23,574 nucleotides of DNA, from contig JASIJN010000138.1 in assembly GCA_030050125.1 (NCBI GenBank), forward strand, positions 1 to 23,574, read 5' to 3'. The DNA comes from Streptosporangiaceae bacterium (GTDB lineage Bacteria; Actinomycetota; Actinomycetes; Streptosporangiales; Streptosporangiaceae). Shown here piece after piece: positions 22,461 through 23,574 of this stretch. Positions within the stretch are counted from its first letter, which is position 1. Every line of letters begins with the position of its first letter. Made by a program: the position numbers and the translations under genes. The notes under the pieces are model-generated. The model was not told the origin of the DNA, did no database searches, and was given only the letters and a program-made list of their open reading frames with translations.

Positions 22461-23114
22461 CTACCAGCTGCCGGCGTCGGCGACCGGCAGCGTGGCGAGC
22501 CGGGCCGCCTCGTCCGCGGGCACGCCGAGCAGCCGCAGGATGGCCTCGGCGAGCTGGTCGACGGCCTTCTCGTTCATCCGCTCCGGGTGATCCTGGCAGA
22601 GCCGCAGCAGGCCGAGTAGGCCGCCGGCGACCGTGCTGAGGGCGACGTTAGGGTCCAGGGCAGTGAAGCGCCCGGCTTGCTGCCCTGCCCGGATGTCGCG
22701 TAGCGCGCGGGGCGCCAGGCCGGTGGGCGAGTCCAGGACGCCCAGCCCGGCGCCGGTGAGGAAGCGGGCCATGGCAGGGTGGGTCCAGCCGAGCCTGCCG
22801 GAGATGCGGAAGGAGACGGCGAACACCTCGGCCGGGTCTGCGATGCCGGCGCAGGCCCGGTCGATCATCTGGCCCCAGCGCTCGAGCACCTCGGCGGACG
22901 CGGTGGCGAACAGCTCGTCCTTGCCGTCGAAGTGGTTGTAGAAGGAGCCGAACCCGATGTCGGCGGCATCGGTGATCTCCTGGATGCTGGCCCGGTCTGC
23001 GCGCCCCTCGGCGATCAGCCGCACGGCGGCATCGATGAGAGCCTGTCTGGTCCGCGCCTTCCGCCGGTCGAGCCGGGTTGGCCGGGGCGCCTCGGGTTGT
23101 GCCGCTTCCGCCAT
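22461..23114 (-). CDS. TetR-family transcriptional regulator
   Basis: This 217-residue protein has a TetR DNA-binding domain: RQALIDAAVRLIAEG, then ASIQEITDAADIGFGSFYNHF (helix-turn-helix about residues 42-63) and DGKDELF. The helical ligand-binding part follows. The ATG at 23114 has AGGAGG 7 bases upstream; a GTG at 23117 immediately before it is less well spaced. It is divergent from the VOC-family gene with 227 bases between, and that gap contains a 9-bp perfect inverted repeat, so it probably represses itself and that gene. The ligand is unknown. Its high GC matches the chromosome more than the peptide locus. A small GGGCGC/GCGCCC stem at 22421-22438 could be its terminator. Confidence 0.93.
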   Translation of the reverse strand: MAEAAQPEAPRPTRLDRRKARTRQALIDAAVRLIAEGRADRASIQEITDAADIGFGSFYNHFDGKDELFATASAEVLERWGQMIDRACAGIADPAEVFAVSFRISGRLGWTHPAMARFLTGAGLGVLDSPTGLAPRALRDIRAGQQAGRFTALDPNVALSTVAGGLLGLLRLCQDHPERMNEKAVDQLAEAILRLLGVPADEAARLATLPVADAGSW

Positions 23115-23195
23115 CACTGCCCCTCCTGTTCAGGACCCGCAGCCCCGGCCGTCCCTGCGCCAGCCTGGTGGCCCCGATATCGCGTCGCGGGCGCA

Positions 23196-23224
23196 TCAGT
23201 TCTGACGGTTTGTAACAGAACTGA
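23196..23224. promoter_or_regulatory. Candidate TetR operator: 9-bp inverted repeat
   Basis: TCAGTTCTG (23196-23204) and CAGAACTGA (23216-23224) are perfect inverted arms around an 11-base spacer. The site lies 82 bases upstream of the TetR start and 118 bases upstream of the VOC gene. A second, shorter inverted repeat (TGACG/CGTCA, 23264-23280) lies between it and the VOC gene. Confidence 0.55.
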
Positions 23225-23262
23225 CGAGCGCAGGTTACCAGGCTGGACCTGCAGGAAGCCTC

Positions 23263-23296
23263 TTGACGATTCAAGCGTCATGACTGAGACTATAAT
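23263..23296 (+). promoter_or_regulatory. Possible promoter of the VOC-family gene
   Basis: A perfect TATAAT at 23291-23296 lies 45 bases before the ATG. The nearest consensus -35, TTGACG at 23263-23268, is 22 bases away, too far for a standard promoter, so the -35 element is uncertain or an activator or alternative spacing is used. Confidence 0.4.
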
Positions 23297-23341
23297 CAGG
23301 ACTGATAAAACTATGTACGAACTCGGGTGAGGGGGCCGACT

Positions 23342-23574
23342 ATGGTCACGCAGGACAGCGCCGGATCGCCGGCCCGGCCCCGACAGAATCAGGATCCGCA
23401 TCGGTCGCTGCACAGCCAGGCCGGCGCGCTGCGGGGCGAGCACCCGGGCCGGTCGCCCGACCCGCTGGTGAAGGTCGCGGGGCTGGCCTGGCTGGAGTTC
23501 GAGAAGCCGGATCTGGGCCAGGCCGAGCGCTTCGCGACCGACTTCGGGTTCACCGTCGCCGACCGGACCCGAGA
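23342..23574 (+). CDS. VOC (glyoxalase/extradiol dioxygenase-fold) protein, N-terminal part
   Basis: From an ATG at 23342 with GAGGGGG upstream, 77 codons run to the window edge. After a polar, probably disordered N-terminus of about 45 residues comes VKVAGLAWLEFEKPDLGQAE and FATDFGFTVADRT, the first beta-alpha-beta unit of the vicinal-oxygen-chelate fold as seen in catechol 2,3-dioxygenase-like and glyoxalase proteins. The metal ligands lie beyond the edge, so dioxygenase cannot be told from other members. A divergent TetR gene and a shared inverted repeat suggest induction by an aromatic or similar compound, as is common for extradiol dioxygenases. Confidence 0.7.
   Translation, partial: MVTQDSAGSPARPRQNQDPHRSLHSQAGALRGEHPGRSPDPLVKVAGLAWLEFEKPDLGQAERFATDFGFTVADRTR

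Noticed and set aside
1..23574. tRNA genes, rRNA genes and CRISPR arrays
   Set aside because: I found no cloverleaf-like segments at the island borders, no rRNA-like sequence and no regularly spaced repeats beyond the single 26-bp tandem pair.

Overview
The window is high-GC DNA with strong Shine-Dalgarno sites, many GTG starts, an AfsR/SARP regulator, an acyl-CoA dehydrogenase and chains of ATGA stop/start overlaps. All of this points to a filamentous or otherwise secondary-metabolite-rich actinobacterium; the genus cannot be told from the sequence. Both edges cut genes: a SAM-dependent methyltransferase on the left and a VOC/glyoxalase-fold protein on the right.

Left part (1-11763): an acyl-CoA dehydrogenase gene (362-1531) is followed by about 10 kb of lower-GC accessory DNA. 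That stretch ends at a second copy of the last 67 bases of the same gene (11697-11763), so it looks like an island inserted at the 3' end of the dehydrogenase gene. The island carries a 2,3-diaminopropionate (Dap) pathway (SbnB-like 1691-2698, SbnA-like 6011-7177). It also carries an arginine-type amidinotransferase, an EamA-family exporter and an ATP-grasp ligase. SbnA, the amidinotransferase and probably the exporter and ligase form one minus-strand operon with tight overlaps. Upstream of that operon lie the ruins of an NRPS system: a frameshifted mbtH, an unrecognised small ORF, and a condensation-domain start fused out of frame to the old gene end. A complete IS630-family element with TA flanks (8052-9273), a SARP activator, a leuS 3'-end fragment, an intact type I IPP isomerase and a DUF899 fragment complete the island. 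The likely ancestral product was a Dap/guanidino-containing peptide. The surviving enzymes could still make a Dap-derived guanidino amino acid or dipeptide without the NRPS.

Middle (11764-14860): a CapA-like protein and an M3 oligoendopeptidase lie tail to tail and look like ordinary chromosomal genes.

Right part (14861-22286): a second biosynthetic locus that looks like an unusual ribosomal-peptide system. Two 17-codon ORFs (14983-15036 and 15095-15148, the second with a near-perfect ribosome binding site) precede an MccB-like ThiF/E1 adenylating enzyme with an N-terminal RRE-like domain, which overlaps an MFS exporter. Facing them is an 884-residue LanB-family protein of the type that can act as a peptide aminoacyl-tRNA ligase (PEARL), with a divergent second MFS exporter and a convergent P-loop NTPase. 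No LanC, YcaO or protease dedicated to a leader is visible, and the candidate precursor has no Cys, so lanthionine chemistry is unlikely. An MccB-like adenylating enzyme together with a PEARL-like enzyme on a 17-residue peptide is the most promising undescribed system here.

The right edge (22461-23574) has a TetR regulator divergent from a VOC-family gene, with a perfect 9-bp inverted repeat between them. No tRNA, rRNA or CRISPR array was seen.
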